Assembly: GCA_045600105.1 (NCBI GenBank)
Contig: JAZRXG010000026.1
Coordinates: 38,562-102,561, forward strand
Reading direction: 5' to 3'
Origin: UBA1206 sp045600105
Lineage (GTDB): Bacteria > Bacillota > Clostridia > Oscillospirales > CAG-382
DNA length: 64,000 bases
Every line of letters starts with the position of its first letter. The stretch's first letter is position 1. Under the pieces are notes generated by a model. The model searched no databases. It saw only the letters and a list, made by a program, of their open reading frames with translations, and had not been told where the DNA came from. Shown piece after piece: positions 24,931-33,761 of the stretch. The position numbers and the translations under genes are program-made.

Positions 24931-26472
24931 ATGAAACGCATCGTATCTCTGATCCTCGTCGCGCTCATTGCGCTTTCGGCTCTCGCTTCGTGTTCCGAAA
25001 GCGGAAACGAAACGTCGTCGCAAGCCGAAAGCAAAGCGGAAGTATCGACGGCGGAAACGTCCGACACCGACGAACCGTCCGAAGAAGTTTCGGTCGACGA
25101 CTGCCCCATTGAGGAAAAATACTGGGATGAGACCATCACCCTGCTGATGCCCGACTCTAAAAACGTTTTCTCCGGCGAGTTCTGGCTCGACGAAGCAAGC
25201 GACGAAGGACTTTCGGTAGTATTTGCCGAACGTTCGAGAGTCCTCAAGGACAAATACGGCATATCCATCGACCTTCGCTACGCTTCCGACACGTGGAACG
25301 TGCCCACCGAGCTCGAGACCGCGATAAACGGCGGACTTGAATACAATATAGCCTGCTCTTCGGCGTTCTATATGGCTCCGAAAACTTCCGACGGTTATTT
25401 CTATGACTTTTATGAGATCAACAAGGAAGCAAACGGCGGAAAAGGTTATATAAATTTTGAAGCCGACTATTGGGACCAGGGGCTTATCCGCGATATGTCT
25501 GTCGCGAACAAGCTGTACTTCCTCACCGGCGACATCTGCGTTACCGACGACAACGCGACGTGGGTGATGCTTTTCAACAAGGATATGGCACAGAAATACA
25601 ACTTTGATGACATTTACGAGACGGTCAACAAAAACGAGTGGACCATGGACAAAATGACCGAAATGGCAAAACAGGTCACGCTCAAGCACGGCGATAAAAT
25701 GTCGTTCAAGCCCGAAGACGGAGACGTCTGGGGCGTTGTCGGCAGAGCTTACGACGGCATCATGTTCATGCTCGGCTACGGCTGCGCCAAGGTACAGAAG
25801 AATTCCGACGACATTCCCGAGCTCTGCATCAACGATCAGCGCAACGTCGACTGCTTCGACAAGCTGTTCACCATGTTCAAGGATTCGTCCTACTGCGGTA
25901 TCGCGGACTTTTACGGCGCGTGGGATTCCGGCGTTTACGATGACGCGATACGCATATTCGCAAACGGCAATTCCCTCTTCATGCCCTCAAAGATATCCAA
26001 CCTCTTCAACGACATCATGGCGAACTCCGACGTCAACTACGGCATCGTCCCGATGCCCAAGGTCAACGAAACGCAGGACGAATACTGCGCTTCCGGCAAC
26101 GTCTATGACGTTACTCTCGTGACCGTTCCCATCTGCTGTCCCGCGGATAAACTCGACGTCACTCTCTTTACCATCGAAGCCCTCGCTTACTACGGCAAAG
26201 AAATGATCACCCCGTCCTATTACAGCCTGGTCCTCAAGGGTCAGAAGACCAAGGACGATGAATCCGAAAAGAACATCGACCTGATCTTCAAGAGCCGCAA
26301 ATACGACCTTTCCGACGCTTATAACTTCAACAACATCATCCAGTTCTACAACAACGTCATAACCGGCGGCAGCTCCAACACGTACGTTTCGAAGAGCGAA
26401 ACTTATTTCGGCGGCTACAACAAGGCGCTGAACGACTTCATTGACACCATCATCGGAGCCGAAGAAGAATAA
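24931..26472 (+). CDS. Extracellular solute-binding lipoprotein of an ABC importer
   Basis: This 513-residue protein begins with a lipoprotein signal peptide ending ALASC and a Ser/Glu linker. The mature chain follows the family-1 sugar-binding-protein plan: ITLLMPDSKNVFSGEFW near the start, TWVMLFNKDMAQKYNFDDIYETV, NEWTMDKMTEMAKQ, GIVPMPKVNETQDEY, and a C-terminal LIFKSRKYDLSDAYNF block. No permease or ATPase gene lies beside it in this window, so it either works with a transporter encoded elsewhere or has another receptor function. It is divergent from the DUF4855 lipoprotein and ends in a very strong terminator, so it is monocistronic. A C-terminal relic of a similar protein is found at 36407. 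Confidence 0.85.
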   Translation: MKRIVSLILVALIALSALASCSESGNETSSQAESKAEVSTAETSDTDEPSEEVSVDDCPIEEKYWDETITLLMPDSKNVFSGEFWLDEASDEGLSVVFAERSRVLKDKYGISIDLRYASDTWNVPTELETAINGGLEYNIACSSAFYMAPKTSDGYFYDFYEINKEANGGKGYINFEADYWDQGLIRDMSVANKLYFLTGDICVTDDNATWVMLFNKDMAQKYNFDDIYETVNKNEWTMDKMTEMAKQVTLKHGDKMSFKPEDGDVWGVVGRAYDGIMFMLGYGCAKVQKNSDDIPELCINDQRNVDCFDKLFTMFKDSSYCGIADFYGAWDSGVYDDAIRIFANGNSLFMPSKISNLFNDIMANSDVNYGIVPMPKVNETQDEYCASGNVYDVTLVTVPICCPADKLDVTLFTIEALAYYGKEMITPSYYSLVLKGQKTKDDESEKNIDLIFKSRKYDLSDAYNFNNIIQFYNNVITGGSSNTYVSKSETYFGGYNKALNDFIDTIIGAEEE

Positions 26473-26492
26473 TCCTTGGTATTGCAAAAGGC

Positions 26493-26543
26493 ACGACCGC
26501 TGCCGTGTGTTCCTGTTGACACACGGCAGCGGTCGTTCTTTTT
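26493..26543 (+). terminator. Strong terminator after the solute-binding protein
   Basis: An 18-bp perfect stem (26493-26510 with 26519-26536), eight-base loop, and a T tract follow the stop codon by 20 bases. Confidence 0.92.
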
Positions 26544-26566
26544 TATGATTTTTTTCAAAAAACCTA

Positions 26567-26595
26567 TTGACAGACCGTATACTTCGTGATATGAT
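26567..26595 (+). promoter_or_regulatory. Promoter of the PadR-DUF1700-DUF4097 operon
   Basis: TTGACA (26567-26572) and TATGAT (26590-26595) are 17 bases apart. PadR proteins usually repress their own operon, so an operator is expected here. Confidence 0.82.
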
Positions 26596-26619
26596 GTATT
26601 TCACAAAAGGAGGTATGTC

Positions 26620-26946
26620 ATGGATATTCAACTCAAGCGAGGGCTGCTCGACGTGTGCGTGCTTGCCGCGATACGGAACGAAGACTCGTACGGATACAGG
26701 ATCATCAAGGACATGAAGCCGTATATCGAGCTTTCGGAATCGACTCTGTACACCATCCTGAAGCGTCTTGAAGTTTCGGATATGCTGACGGTAAGAACGG
26801 CGGAGCACGACGGCAGGCTGAGAAAATACTACCGCATCACCGAAAACGGCATAAAACGCATCGACGAATTCAAAAGCGACTGGAACGAGATACTTGCGAT
26901 CTATAAATTTGTGACGAAGGAGGATGAGGCAAATGACAAAGACTGA
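26620..26946 (+). CDS. PadR-family transcriptional regulator
   Basis: This 108-residue protein is a compact PadR winged helix: the first block (LKRGLLDVCVLAAIRNEDSYGYRI), the recognition region (SESTLYTILKRLE) and the wing (DGRLRKYYRITENG) are all present, followed by a short dimerisation helix. AAGGAGG precedes the ATG. The next gene starts 14 bases before this one ends, so translation is coupled. PadR, DUF1700 and DUF4097 genes form a recurrent module in Firmicutes, thought to respond to envelope stress or to antimicrobial compounds. The ligand is unknown. Confidence 0.92.
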   Translation: MDIQLKRGLLDVCVLAAIRNEDSYGYRIIKDMKPYIELSESTLYTILKRLEVSDMLTVRTAEHDGRLRKYYRITENGIKRIDEFKSDWNEILAIYKFVTKEDEANDKD

Positions 26947-27532
26947 ATTTATTGAAAAACTGAAAAGCCGTCTTTCTTTTCTGCCGCCCGACGACGTGAA
27001 CGAAAGGCTGACGTTTTACGGCGAAATGATAGACGACCGGATGGAAGAAGGGCTTTCGGAAGAAGAGGCGGTGGACGGAGTCGGAAGCATTGACGACATT
27101 GTGTCGCAGACGGTGTCCGATACCTCGCTCGTAAAACTCGTAAAGGAAAAAATAAAGCCAAAAAGAAAGCTCAAAGGATGGGAGACTGCCCTGATAATCA
27201 TCGGTTCGCCGATGTGGCTGCCGCTGCTCATCACGTTCTTCTCCGTTTTCCTCGCGCTGTATATAACGGTGTGGGCGGTCATCGCGGCGTTCTGGGCGGT
27301 CTTCGCGGCTTTCGCCGCCTACGGCGTTTACGGTATCGTCTACGGGACGCTTTCGCTGTTCGGCAGTCCGGACGCGGGTCACTTCGCGCCGCTCGGCGCG
27401 GGGCTTGCGCTCGCGGGGCTTTCGGTATTCGTATTTTTCGGATGTCTTAATGCAACGAAAGGCATATTGAAGCTCACTAAAAAACTTGCATACAAAATAA
27501 AATCAGGCTTTGCCGCAAAGGAGGAAGCGTAA
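26933..27532 (+). CDS. DUF1700 (HAAS-type) membrane protein
   Basis: This 199-residue protein has an N-terminal soluble HAAS-like region (FIEKLKSRLSFLPPDDVNERLTFYGEMIDDRMEEGLSEEEAV) followed by several hydrophobic segments (about 90-170) and a basic C-terminus. The ATG at 26933 is preferred over one nine bases upstream because AAGGAGG directly abuts the latter. It overlaps PadR by 14 bases and its stop overlaps the next start (TAATG). DUF1700 proteins act with PadR regulators as membrane partners, probably relaying a signal to PadR or to the DUF4097 protein. Confidence 0.88.
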   Translation: MTKTEFIEKLKSRLSFLPPDDVNERLTFYGEMIDDRMEEGLSEEEAVDGVGSIDDIVSQTVSDTSLVKLVKEKIKPKRKLKGWETALIIIGSPMWLPLLITFFSVFLALYITVWAVIAAFWAVFAAFAAYGVYGIVYGTLSLFGSPDAGHFAPLGAGLALAGLSVFVFFGCLNATKGILKLTKKLAYKIKSGFAAKEEA

Positions 27533-28437
27533 TGAACACCGCAAAAAAAGCAATTCTCATCACCGCTGCCGTGATAACGGTCATCGGTGCCGTGATATTC
27601 GTTTGCGCAATGTCGGCGGCATCATGGGATTTTACGGTGCTCGGAAGCGCAGAAACCGTAACGAATACCTATAACATAAATGAAAGTTTCTCGGAAATAT
27701 CGATCGATACGCAAACCGCCGATATTCTTTTCGTTCTTTCAGAAGACGGAAAATGCGTCGTTGAATGCAAAGAAAAAGAAAACGTGACAAACTCGGTGTC
27801 GGTCGAAAACGGAAAGCTCGTGATAAAAACGGTCGACAGCCGAAAATGGTACGAGCACGTCGGTTTCGACGTCGGCAAGGAGACGATCACCGTATTTCTT
27901 CCTCAAAATGAATATGCTTCCCTGCGTATAAAGGAAAGCACGGGTGATATCAAAGTTCCCGAAGGCTTCGTATTCGGAAACGCGGATATTTCATTAAGCA
28001 CCGGAGACGTGACGTTTTCGGCGGAAGTGAAAGAAAAGCTGAAGATAAAATCAAGCACCGGAGACGTGCGGATAAGCAAGACGTCGGCTTCCGTCCTTGA
28101 CGTTTCCGTTACGACCGGCGACGTGACCGTGACCGATCTCACGGGAGACGACTTCACTTTCAGCGGAAGCACGGGAGACCTCAGACTGAAGAACGCGGTC
28201 TTCACGGGAAAGATGAACATAAAGAGCAGCACGGGGGACGTCAGCTTCGACCGCTGCGACGCCGCCGAGATATACGCAAAAACGAGCACCGGCGACGTGA
28301 AAGGAACGCTCGCAAGCGAGAAGATATTCATAACGGATACGTCCACCGGAAGCGTGAAAGTGCCGAAAACCGCGTCGGGCGGCAAATGCGAGATAACCAC
28401 GTCCACGGGCGACATAAAAATCGACGTAGAAGAATAA
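27532..28437 (+). CDS. DUF4097 beta-helix membrane-anchored protein
   Basis: This 301-residue protein has an N-terminal signal anchor (ILITAAVITVIGAVIFVCAM) and then a regular beta-helix built of about eight turns marked by STGD or TTGD (STGDIKV, STGDVTF, STGDVRI, TTGDVTV and so on), the hallmark of the DUF4097/DUF4098 putative adhesin fold. The bulk is predicted to be outside the cell. It is the last gene of the PadR operon and ends in a hairpin. Its likely role is sensing or shielding at the envelope together with the DUF1700 partner. Confidence 0.9.
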   Translation: MNTAKKAILITAAVITVIGAVIFVCAMSAASWDFTVLGSAETVTNTYNINESFSEISIDTQTADILFVLSEDGKCVVECKEKENVTNSVSVENGKLVIKTVDSRKWYEHVGFDVGKETITVFLPQNEYASLRIKESTGDIKVPEGFVFGNADISLSTGDVTFSAEVKEKLKIKSSTGDVRISKTSASVLDVSVTTGDVTVTDLTGDDFTFSGSTGDLRLKNAVFTGKMNIKSSTGDVSFDRCDAAEIYAKTSTGDVKGTLASEKIFITDTSTGSVKVPKTASGGKCEITTSTGDIKIDVEE

Positions 28438-28439
28438 GC

Positions 28440-28479
28440 AATGAAAAGGCAATGGCGAAACCGTCATTGCCTTTTCATT
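28440..28479. terminator. Terminator hairpin between convergent genes
   Basis: A 15-bp perfect stem (AATGAAAAGGCAATG at 28440-28454, complement at 28465-28479) lies between the DUF4097 and DUF4127 genes, which converge here. The T tract is weak on both sides. Confidence 0.75.
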
Positions 28480-28492
28480 TGTTCAGCTTTAT

Positions 28493-30361
28493 TCAGTTAT
28501 ATACGTTTATATCGAAAGTGGCTTCGAAGTTTCTGTTCCACGGATATCTCGCGTTGGAGGCGGCTATTCTTCCGTGCTTTGACGCGGTATACGGGAACAC
28601 CGAGGTCACTATTTTGCCCTCGTTGAGCTTTGCGATCATCTGCTTGGCGGAGCAGGTGTAGTCGTCAGTGAGCAGACCGTTTATATTCGTGTGGAACGCC
28701 TTATAGCTCAGATCCTTGACGTAAGCGAAGGTCATGGACTTGAGGAATCCCTCGTTGGCTTTGGGAGTCGATTTCCCTACCGCGCACAGATACGCGTACC
28801 TTGCGACGCCGAGCGACAGCGAGATGCCGAGCGCGTTTCCGGCGGTGTTCCAGTTGGAATAGCCGAGAAGCTGGCACAGATCGTCACATTGGTCGACGAG
28901 TGCGGAGCCGAACTGTCCGGCATTGCTTGCGACGTTTATGACCGTCGTGGGAACGCCGTTCCCGATATTCGAGTTGATGCGGTCAATAAGATTCTGTCTG
29001 TCAGCCGACGTATAGTCACGGGTGAGAACAAGGACGTCGAGCGCGGCGTCGGTGACCTTTTCTTTTCCGGTATCAAAAAGCGAAAGATGGATGTCGATGG
29101 TGCTGCCGAGAGTTCCGATGTCGTATTCGTCGGCCGCCATATCCCTGCCGGGGCCGAAATACTCTACGTTGACGTTGACGTCGCCGTAGACCATGCAGGC
29201 TATGCGCGTGAGACAGCAGAGCCCGAGCTCGTCGCAGGCAGCCGAAAGCACGCCTCTGTCACCGATAAGTCCCTTGATGTAGTTTATCTCGTTTGTCTGA
29301 ATGGTCGTCTGCGGCGAGGAATCGTCGACGCCGTAATAAATGAAGTCGATGTTTTCGCCCGCGTTTTTGAGGATATAGTCGGCAAGCACCAGCTTGCGGC
29401 GGCGCGACGCGTGATACTTGTTTATCGCGTCCTCGGAAAGAGCCGTGGATATCTTCTGACCGTTCGCGTTATAGCGGTAGCCGGCAATAATGTTTTCGAT
29501 CGTAAGATCGCTTCCCGTCAGAGAACGGCGGGCAGCCTTGCCGTAGCTTCTGAGAAGATTGTACGTTGCGTAGTCGTATTCCATATAATCGACGGTGGAG
29601 GCAAGGCGCATCACCGTATCGAACAGCACCACGGTGTTGTTTTCGCAAAGCTTGATTATTTCGTCGGCGATCTCGTATTCGAACGTGAGGTCGGTGTTGG
29701 AAAGCCAGCGTGAGCTGACAAGACCGCCCGAAAGCATCTGGTCGAGCGAGATTATGAAGTAATCGCACTCTTTGTCGGTCTCTTTTATCCACTCAAGAAG
29801 CTTCGCTCTGTCGCCGAAGGTCGTGCCGTTCTTGTTCTTTGTCATGTTGTCAAGGCAGGTACGGTAAAGGTCGGTCTCGGGCATGAGCAGGTCAAAGCCG
29901 ATCGATTCGGCAAGGTACTGCACTCTGTCCACGTTGACGGGACGGTCGTCGATGGGGATATACGCCACTTTGAGATTTGTCGGGACGTCGGCTTTGGCGG
30001 TAACGCCGCATATCGGGCAGACGAGCACGACGTCGCCGTCGGCGTCACGCGAACGGATGCTTCCCTCGTGGGAGCAGTCCCCGGGAAGGACAGAAGTTCT
30101 TCCGCAGACGTAGTCCCTGATGAATTCGGCGTCGAGCTTCTCGATAACGCCGTTTCTGTCGAAGTCGACTGCGTCAAAAGCATCACCCTCGAGCGAGGCG
30201 TGGCCCCTCGACGCAAGGCGCGTGAATATATAGTCTTCAAAATCCACTTTTCCGCTGCCGTCGGCGTCGCCCGCTACGGTTTCAATGACGGAAGATGCCG
30301 TGAACGAAAAAGATACGCAAAAAACCGCGAGTATCAGTAAAAACGACAAAAAACGTTTCAT
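28493..30361 (-). CDS. Secreted DUF4127 protein with N-terminal dockerin-like domain
   Basis: This 622-residue protein has a signal peptide (LLILAVFCVSFSFTASS) and then two calcium-loop repeats, DADGSGKVDFEDYIF and DFDRNGVIEKLDAEFI, about 35 residues apart, which is the pattern of a type I dockerin. A short Cys-containing stretch follows (CSHEGSIRS, CPICG). From residue about 125 to the end is a DUF4127 domain (LKVAYIPIDDRPVNVDRVQYLAES, DYFIISLDQMLSGGLVSSR, FIYYGVDDSSPQTTIQ, TVINVASNAGQFGS), a presumed hydrolase fold of unknown activity. The dockerin suggests attachment to a cohesin-bearing scaffold. A small cohesin-like secreted protein is encoded at 54284. CGGAGGG precedes the ATG. TTGACA (minus strand, 30415-30420) is a plausible -35. 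Confidence 0.85.
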   Translation of the reverse strand: MKRFLSFLLILAVFCVSFSFTASSVIETVAGDADGSGKVDFEDYIFTRLASRGHASLEGDAFDAVDFDRNGVIEKLDAEFIRDYVCGRTSVLPGDCSHEGSIRSRDADGDVVLVCPICGVTAKADVPTNLKVAYIPIDDRPVNVDRVQYLAESIGFDLLMPETDLYRTCLDNMTKNKNGTTFGDRAKLLEWIKETDKECDYFIISLDQMLSGGLVSSRWLSNTDLTFEYEIADEIIKLCENNTVVLFDTVMRLASTVDYMEYDYATYNLLRSYGKAARRSLTGSDLTIENIIAGYRYNANGQKISTALSEDAINKYHASRRRKLVLADYILKNAGENIDFIYYGVDDSSPQTTIQTNEINYIKGLIGDRGVLSAACDELGLCCLTRIACMVYGDVNVNVEYFGPGRDMAADEYDIGTLGSTIDIHLSLFDTGKEKVTDAALDVLVLTRDYTSADRQNLIDRINSNIGNGVPTTVINVASNAGQFGSALVDQCDDLCQLLGYSNWNTAGNALGISLSLGVARYAYLCAVGKSTPKANEGFLKSMTFAYVKDLSYKAFHTNINGLLTDDYTCSAKQMIAKLNEGKIVTSVFPYTASKHGRIAASNARYPWNRNFEATFDINVYN

Positions 30362-30477
30362 ATTTGCCCTCCGATACGTTTGTTTAATATTATACTATCA
30401 TATCAATTTGATTCTGTCAATGACAACATTGCTTTATACGGCGTGATATCAACGCGTTTTTTGCTTCTGCGATAAAA

Positions 30478-30507
30478 AAGCCGCGGATCCTGCACCGTCC
30501 GCGGCTT
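30478..30507 (-). terminator. Terminator of the NUDIX hydrolase gene
   Basis: A perfect 10-bp stem (AAGCCGCGGA at 30478-30487, complement at 30498-30507) lies just downstream of the minus-strand gene and is followed on that strand by a T run. Confidence 0.88.
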
Positions 30508-30513
30508 GATGAT

Positions 30514-31059
30514 TTATTTCTGTGAAAGCAAGTATTTTGCCCTGAGTATACCCGCCACCGTCTTGCCGTCGGTTATTTTGCCTTCCGCACATTCTTTCAC
30601 GGCGTCGTCGAACGGAACGAAGAAAACGTCGAGAAATTCATCTTCGTCAAGGCAGCGCTCTCCTCGGTGGAGTCCGCGTGCGAGATAGATGGAAATGCGT
30701 TCATCGGTATATGCCGCGGCGGGATGATAGTCGCCGAGAGGCGTCCATTCGTCGGCGGTGAATCCCGTTTCCTCGCGGAATTCGCGCTTTGCCGCGTCGA
30801 GTCTGTCCTCGCTTTTGGAGTCGAGCTTGCCCGCGGGTATCTCGGTGATGACACATCCGAGAGGATATCTGAACTGACGCTCCATAATGACTTTTCCGTC
30901 GTCGGTCAGCGCCACTATCGCCACCGCGCCGACGTGCCTTATCAATTCTCTGTACGCCGTGTCTCCGTTGGGGAGCGTCACGGTGTCTTTGCGGACGTGA
31001 AGTATCTTGCCGTCGTAAATGAGTTCGGACTTTTCGCTTTTTTCGGTGAGATGTGACAT
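30514..31059 (-). CDS. NUDIX hydrolase, ADP-ribose pyrophosphatase type
   Basis: This 181-residue protein carries a NUDIX box beginning with the GKLD motif and ending REFREETGF, with the preceding IMERQFRYPLGCVITEIPAGKLD segment typical of ADP-ribose pyrophosphatases (NudF-like). These cleave ADP-ribose to AMP and ribose-5-phosphate with Mg. The start at 31059 (MSHLTEKSE) is used because the longer frame runs through a promoter. Its length matches NudF. It is monocistronic, with its own promoter and a clear terminator, and divergent from the TSUP permease. Confidence 0.9.
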   Translation of the reverse strand: MSHLTEKSEKSELIYDGKILHVRKDTVTLPNGDTAYRELIRHVGAVAIVALTDDGKVIMERQFRYPLGCVITEIPAGKLDSKSEDRLDAAKREFREETGFTADEWTPLGDYHPAAAYTDERISIYLARGLHRGERCLDEDEFLDVFFVPFDDAVKECAEGKITDGKTVAGILRAKYLLSQK

Positions 31060-31093
31060 ATACCGTACCTTCTTTTGATTATTTTGTCTTTTG

Positions 31094-31122
31094 ATGATAA
31101 CACTTACAAAAAGATATGTCAA
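31094..31122 (-). promoter_or_regulatory. Promoter of the NUDIX gene
   Basis: On the minus strand TTGACA (31117-31122) and TATCAT (31094-31099) have a 17-base spacer. Confidence 0.8.
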
Positions 31123-31152
31123 GAAGCATAAGACGCAAATTTCACAAAACTA

Positions 31153-31181
31153 TTGCAAAAGCGAAAAGCGTACAGTATAAT
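31153..31181 (+). promoter_or_regulatory. Promoter of the TSUP permease gene
   Basis: TTGCAA (31153-31158) and a perfect TATAAT (31176-31181) are 17 bases apart. Confidence 0.75.
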
Positions 31182-31211
31182 GGACCCAAGATATATGAAA
31201 AGAGGTGCGCC

Positions 31212-31931
31212 ATGCTCGAAAACGTATTGTTCGTGCTGATAATGATGTTCAGCGTGTTCCTGCAGTCGCTCGTCGGGTTCGGCGGAACGCTGCTCGCGAT
31301 GCCGCTCGGCATAATGATATCGGGCATCGCGCTTACGAAGCCCGTGCTGACCTTCGTGGCGTGGGTCACGGGGATAACGGTCATCATCAGCGAATTCCGT
31401 TATATAAACAAGCGTGAACTTGTCAAAATGGTATCGGTCATGCTCGTGGGCGTCATCGCCGGAATATGGCTGACGGGGAAAGTCGATCTGAAAATACTGC
31501 TCCTCGCCTACGCCGTCGTCGTGACCGCCATAGGCGTAAAAAAGCTGTTTTTCAGATCAAACGGGCAGGCTCCGGCATATCTGCGTGCCGTTTCCCTTGC
31601 CGTTGCCGGAATAATGCAGGGGCTTTTCGTTTCGGGCGGCAGTTTCCTTGCCGTATACGCGACGTATCAGATACCCGAAAAACGCGCCTTCCGTGCCACG
31701 GTCAACTCGGTCTGGGCAGTCGTGAACACCGTGATGATGACGATGTACGCGATAAACGGCGATATCACGCGCAGCGTCGCGGTGATGTCGGGCGTGTGCC
31801 TCATCCCCGCTCTTGCCGCCGTATGGCTCGGCGGACTGCTCACGAAAAAGGTCAGGCAGTCGACTTTTCTCATCATCGTTTACCTGCTTCTGATCGTTTC
31901 GGGAATCGTGCTTTTCATAACGAATATATAA
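31212..31931 (+). CDS. TSUP (TauE/SafE) family membrane permease
   Basis: This 239-residue protein has about eight hydrophobic segments and the TauE/SafE signature near its start (QSLVGFGGTLLAMPLGI) repeated in inverted-topology form in the second half (GIMQGLFVSGGSFLAVYA). Members export or import sulfite, sulfonates or related small anions. The start at 31212 follows AAGAGGTG. The upstream extension of the frame covers the promoter. It is monocistronic. The substrate cannot be told from the sequence. Confidence 0.85.
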   Translation: MLENVLFVLIMMFSVFLQSLVGFGGTLLAMPLGIMISGIALTKPVLTFVAWVTGITVIISEFRYINKRELVKMVSVMLVGVIAGIWLTGKVDLKILLLAYAVVVTAIGVKKLFFRSNGQAPAYLRAVSLAVAGIMQGLFVSGGSFLAVYATYQIPEKRAFRATVNSVWAVVNTVMMTMYAINGDITRSVAVMSGVCLIPALAAVWLGGLLTKKVRQSTFLIIVYLLLIVSGIVLFITNI

Positions 31932-32014
31932 ATCAAAACGCGTGACCGAAAGGCACGCGTCAGACCGAAGACAAACTCGTTTCTTACGCCATTGAAATGC
32001 AAATAGAATAGAGC

Positions 32015-32235
32015 AAAAGTGTACTTCACATCAGAAGGATGAGAGTACACTTTTATAATAGGAATATTGATTTTATCAGAAATTTCAATGGCTTCGACGA
32101 AAAACTCGACTGCCGTAGTTATCTACGGCGACGCTCGTTTTTCGCCGAAATCAACTTCGCTTGTCTCAGTCTGATCAGATTGCAGACTTTGTCTGCAATC
32201 TGTGATTTCCGCGCCTGCCGCGGAAATCTTTTTAT
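32015..32235. repeat. Cluster of hairpins in the gap after the TSUP gene
   Basis: The 400-base gap 31932-32340 holds four stems. AAAAGTGTACT pairs across 32015-32025 and 32044-32054, followed by a T/A run, and is probably a terminator. An imperfect hairpin spans about 32097-32145. CAGATTGCAGAC (32176-32187) pairs with 32191-32202. GATTTCCGCG (32204-32213) pairs with 32219-32228 and ends in a T tract. The last belongs to the GGATTTCC hairpin family seen elsewhere in the window. Confidence 0.75.
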
Positions 32236-32269
32236 TATTTTACGGTCAATTCCGAATTCCGGATTTCAT

Positions 32270-32298
32270 TTGACATTCCGCGTGATTTGTGCTATACT
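32270..32298 (+). promoter_or_regulatory. Promoter of the FAD oxidoreductase gene
   Basis: TTGACA (32270-32275) and TATACT (32293-32298) are 17 bases apart. Confidence 0.82.
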
Positions 32299-32340
32299 AC
32301 AGTCAGTGATAATATGCGAAAAAATCGCGAGGTACTTTCC

Positions 32341-33711
32341 ATGAAATATGACGTTATAATAATCGGAGCGGGTCCCGGAGGGATATTCACTTCTTACGAG
32401 CTTGAAAAAATACATCCCGATATGAAGATCGCCGTATTCGAGGCGGGTCATCCGCTCGAAAAGCGCAAATGCCCCATCGACGGCGAAAAGATAAAGACCT
32501 GCGTCGGCTGCAAAAGCTGCTCGATAATGAGCGGTTTCGGCGGTGCGGGCGCGTTTTCCGACGGAAAATACAACATCACCAACGATTTCGGCGGCACGCT
32601 TTACGAGCACGTGGGCAAAAAGCAGGCGCTTGAGCTCATGAAGTACGTCGACCAGATAAATATGCAGTTCGGCGGCGAAGGCACCAAGCTTTATTCCACC
32701 GCGGGAACGAGATTCAAAAAGATCTGCATACAGAACAAGCTGAACCTGCTCGACGCCTCGGTGCGCCACCTCGGCACGGACATCAACTACGTCGTGCTGA
32801 AAAACCTCTATTCGTTCCTCAAGGACAGAATAGACTTTTATTTCGACTCCCCCGTCACGAGCGTCAGACTGTCGGACGGCGGATATACCGTGACCGTCGG
32901 AGACAAGGAATACGAATGTGAAAAATGCGTCATTTCGGTGGGCAGAAGCGGAAGCAAATGGATGGAATCCGTCTGCCGCGACCTCGGCATCGAGACCAAG
33001 TCCAACCGCGTTGACCTCGGCGTGCGCGTGGAGCTGCCGGCGGTCGTCTTCTCGCACCTCACCGACGAGCTTTATGAAAGCAAGATAGTCTACCGCACCG
33101 AAAAATTCGAGGACAACGTGAGAACGTTCTGCATGAACCCCAACGGCATCGTCGTCAACGAAAACACCAACGGCATCGTGACCGTCAACGGGCACAGCTA
33201 CGAAGACAACGAGATGAAAACGCAGAACACCAACTTCGCGCTGCTCGTTTCAAAGCATTTTTCCGAACCGTTCAAGGACAGCAACGGATACGGCGAAAGC
33301 ATCGCGCGGCTTTCCAATATGCTCGGAGGCGGCGTAATAATCCAGCGCTTCGGCGACCTCATAAGAGGCAGACGCAGCAACGCCAAGAGGATAGAAGAAG
33401 GGCTCGTCACCCCCACCCTCAACGCGACGCCCGGCGACCTCAGCCTCGTGCTGCCCAAGAGGATACTCGACGGCATTATCGAAATGATCTACGCGCTCGA
33501 CCGCATCGCTCCGGGCACCGCCAACGACGACACCCTGCTTTACGGCGTGGAAGTCAAGTTCTATAACATGGAGGTTTCGGTCGACGAGAACCTCGAGACC
33601 GTGCACAAAGGCCTTTATATGATCGGCGACGGCAGCGGCATCACCCATTCGCTGTCCCACGCGTCCGCGAGCGGCGTCCACGTAGCGAGAAATATCTGCG
33701 GAATCGATTGA
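32341..33711 (+). CDS. FAD-dependent dehydrogenase of the COG2509 type
   Basis: This 456-residue flavoprotein begins with a Rossmann motif (DVIIIGAGPGGIFTSYEL). A conserved cysteine block follows (KCPIDGEKIKTCVGCKSCSIMSGFGGAGAFSDGK), and a late motif (GLYMIGDGSGITHSLSHASASG) binds FAD at the C-terminus. This combination marks an uncharacterised flavoprotein family widespread in anaerobes, often labelled NAD(P)/FAD-dependent oxidoreductase. The start at 32341 follows GAGGTA and excludes promoter sequence present in a longer frame. The physiological electron partners are unknown. It is probably monocistronic, although the next promoter overlaps its stop codon. Confidence 0.85.
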   Translation: MKYDVIIIGAGPGGIFTSYELEKIHPDMKIAVFEAGHPLEKRKCPIDGEKIKTCVGCKSCSIMSGFGGAGAFSDGKYNITNDFGGTLYEHVGKKQALELMKYVDQINMQFGGEGTKLYSTAGTRFKKICIQNKLNLLDASVRHLGTDINYVVLKNLYSFLKDRIDFYFDSPVTSVRLSDGGYTVTVGDKEYECEKCVISVGRSGSKWMESVCRDLGIETKSNRVDLGVRVELPAVVFSHLTDELYESKIVYRTEKFEDNVRTFCMNPNGIVVNENTNGIVTVNGHSYEDNEMKTQNTNFALLVSKHFSEPFKDSNGYGESIARLSNMLGGGVIIQRFGDLIRGRRSNAKRIEEGLVTPTLNATPGDLSLVLPKRILDGIIEMIYALDRIAPGTANDDTLLYGVEVKFYNMEVSVDENLETVHKGLYMIGDGSGITHSLSHASASGVHVARNICGID

Positions 33712-33736
33712 CAAAATAAAAAATATGTTTTATACT
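33708..33736 (+). promoter_or_regulatory. Promoter of the XpaC-TelA-LemA-like operon
   Basis: TTGACA (33708-33713) and TATACT (33731-33736) are 17 bases apart. The -35 box includes the stop codon of the preceding gene. Confidence 0.82.
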
Positions 33737-33761
33737 CATTTCATAAAAGGAGATGACCTGC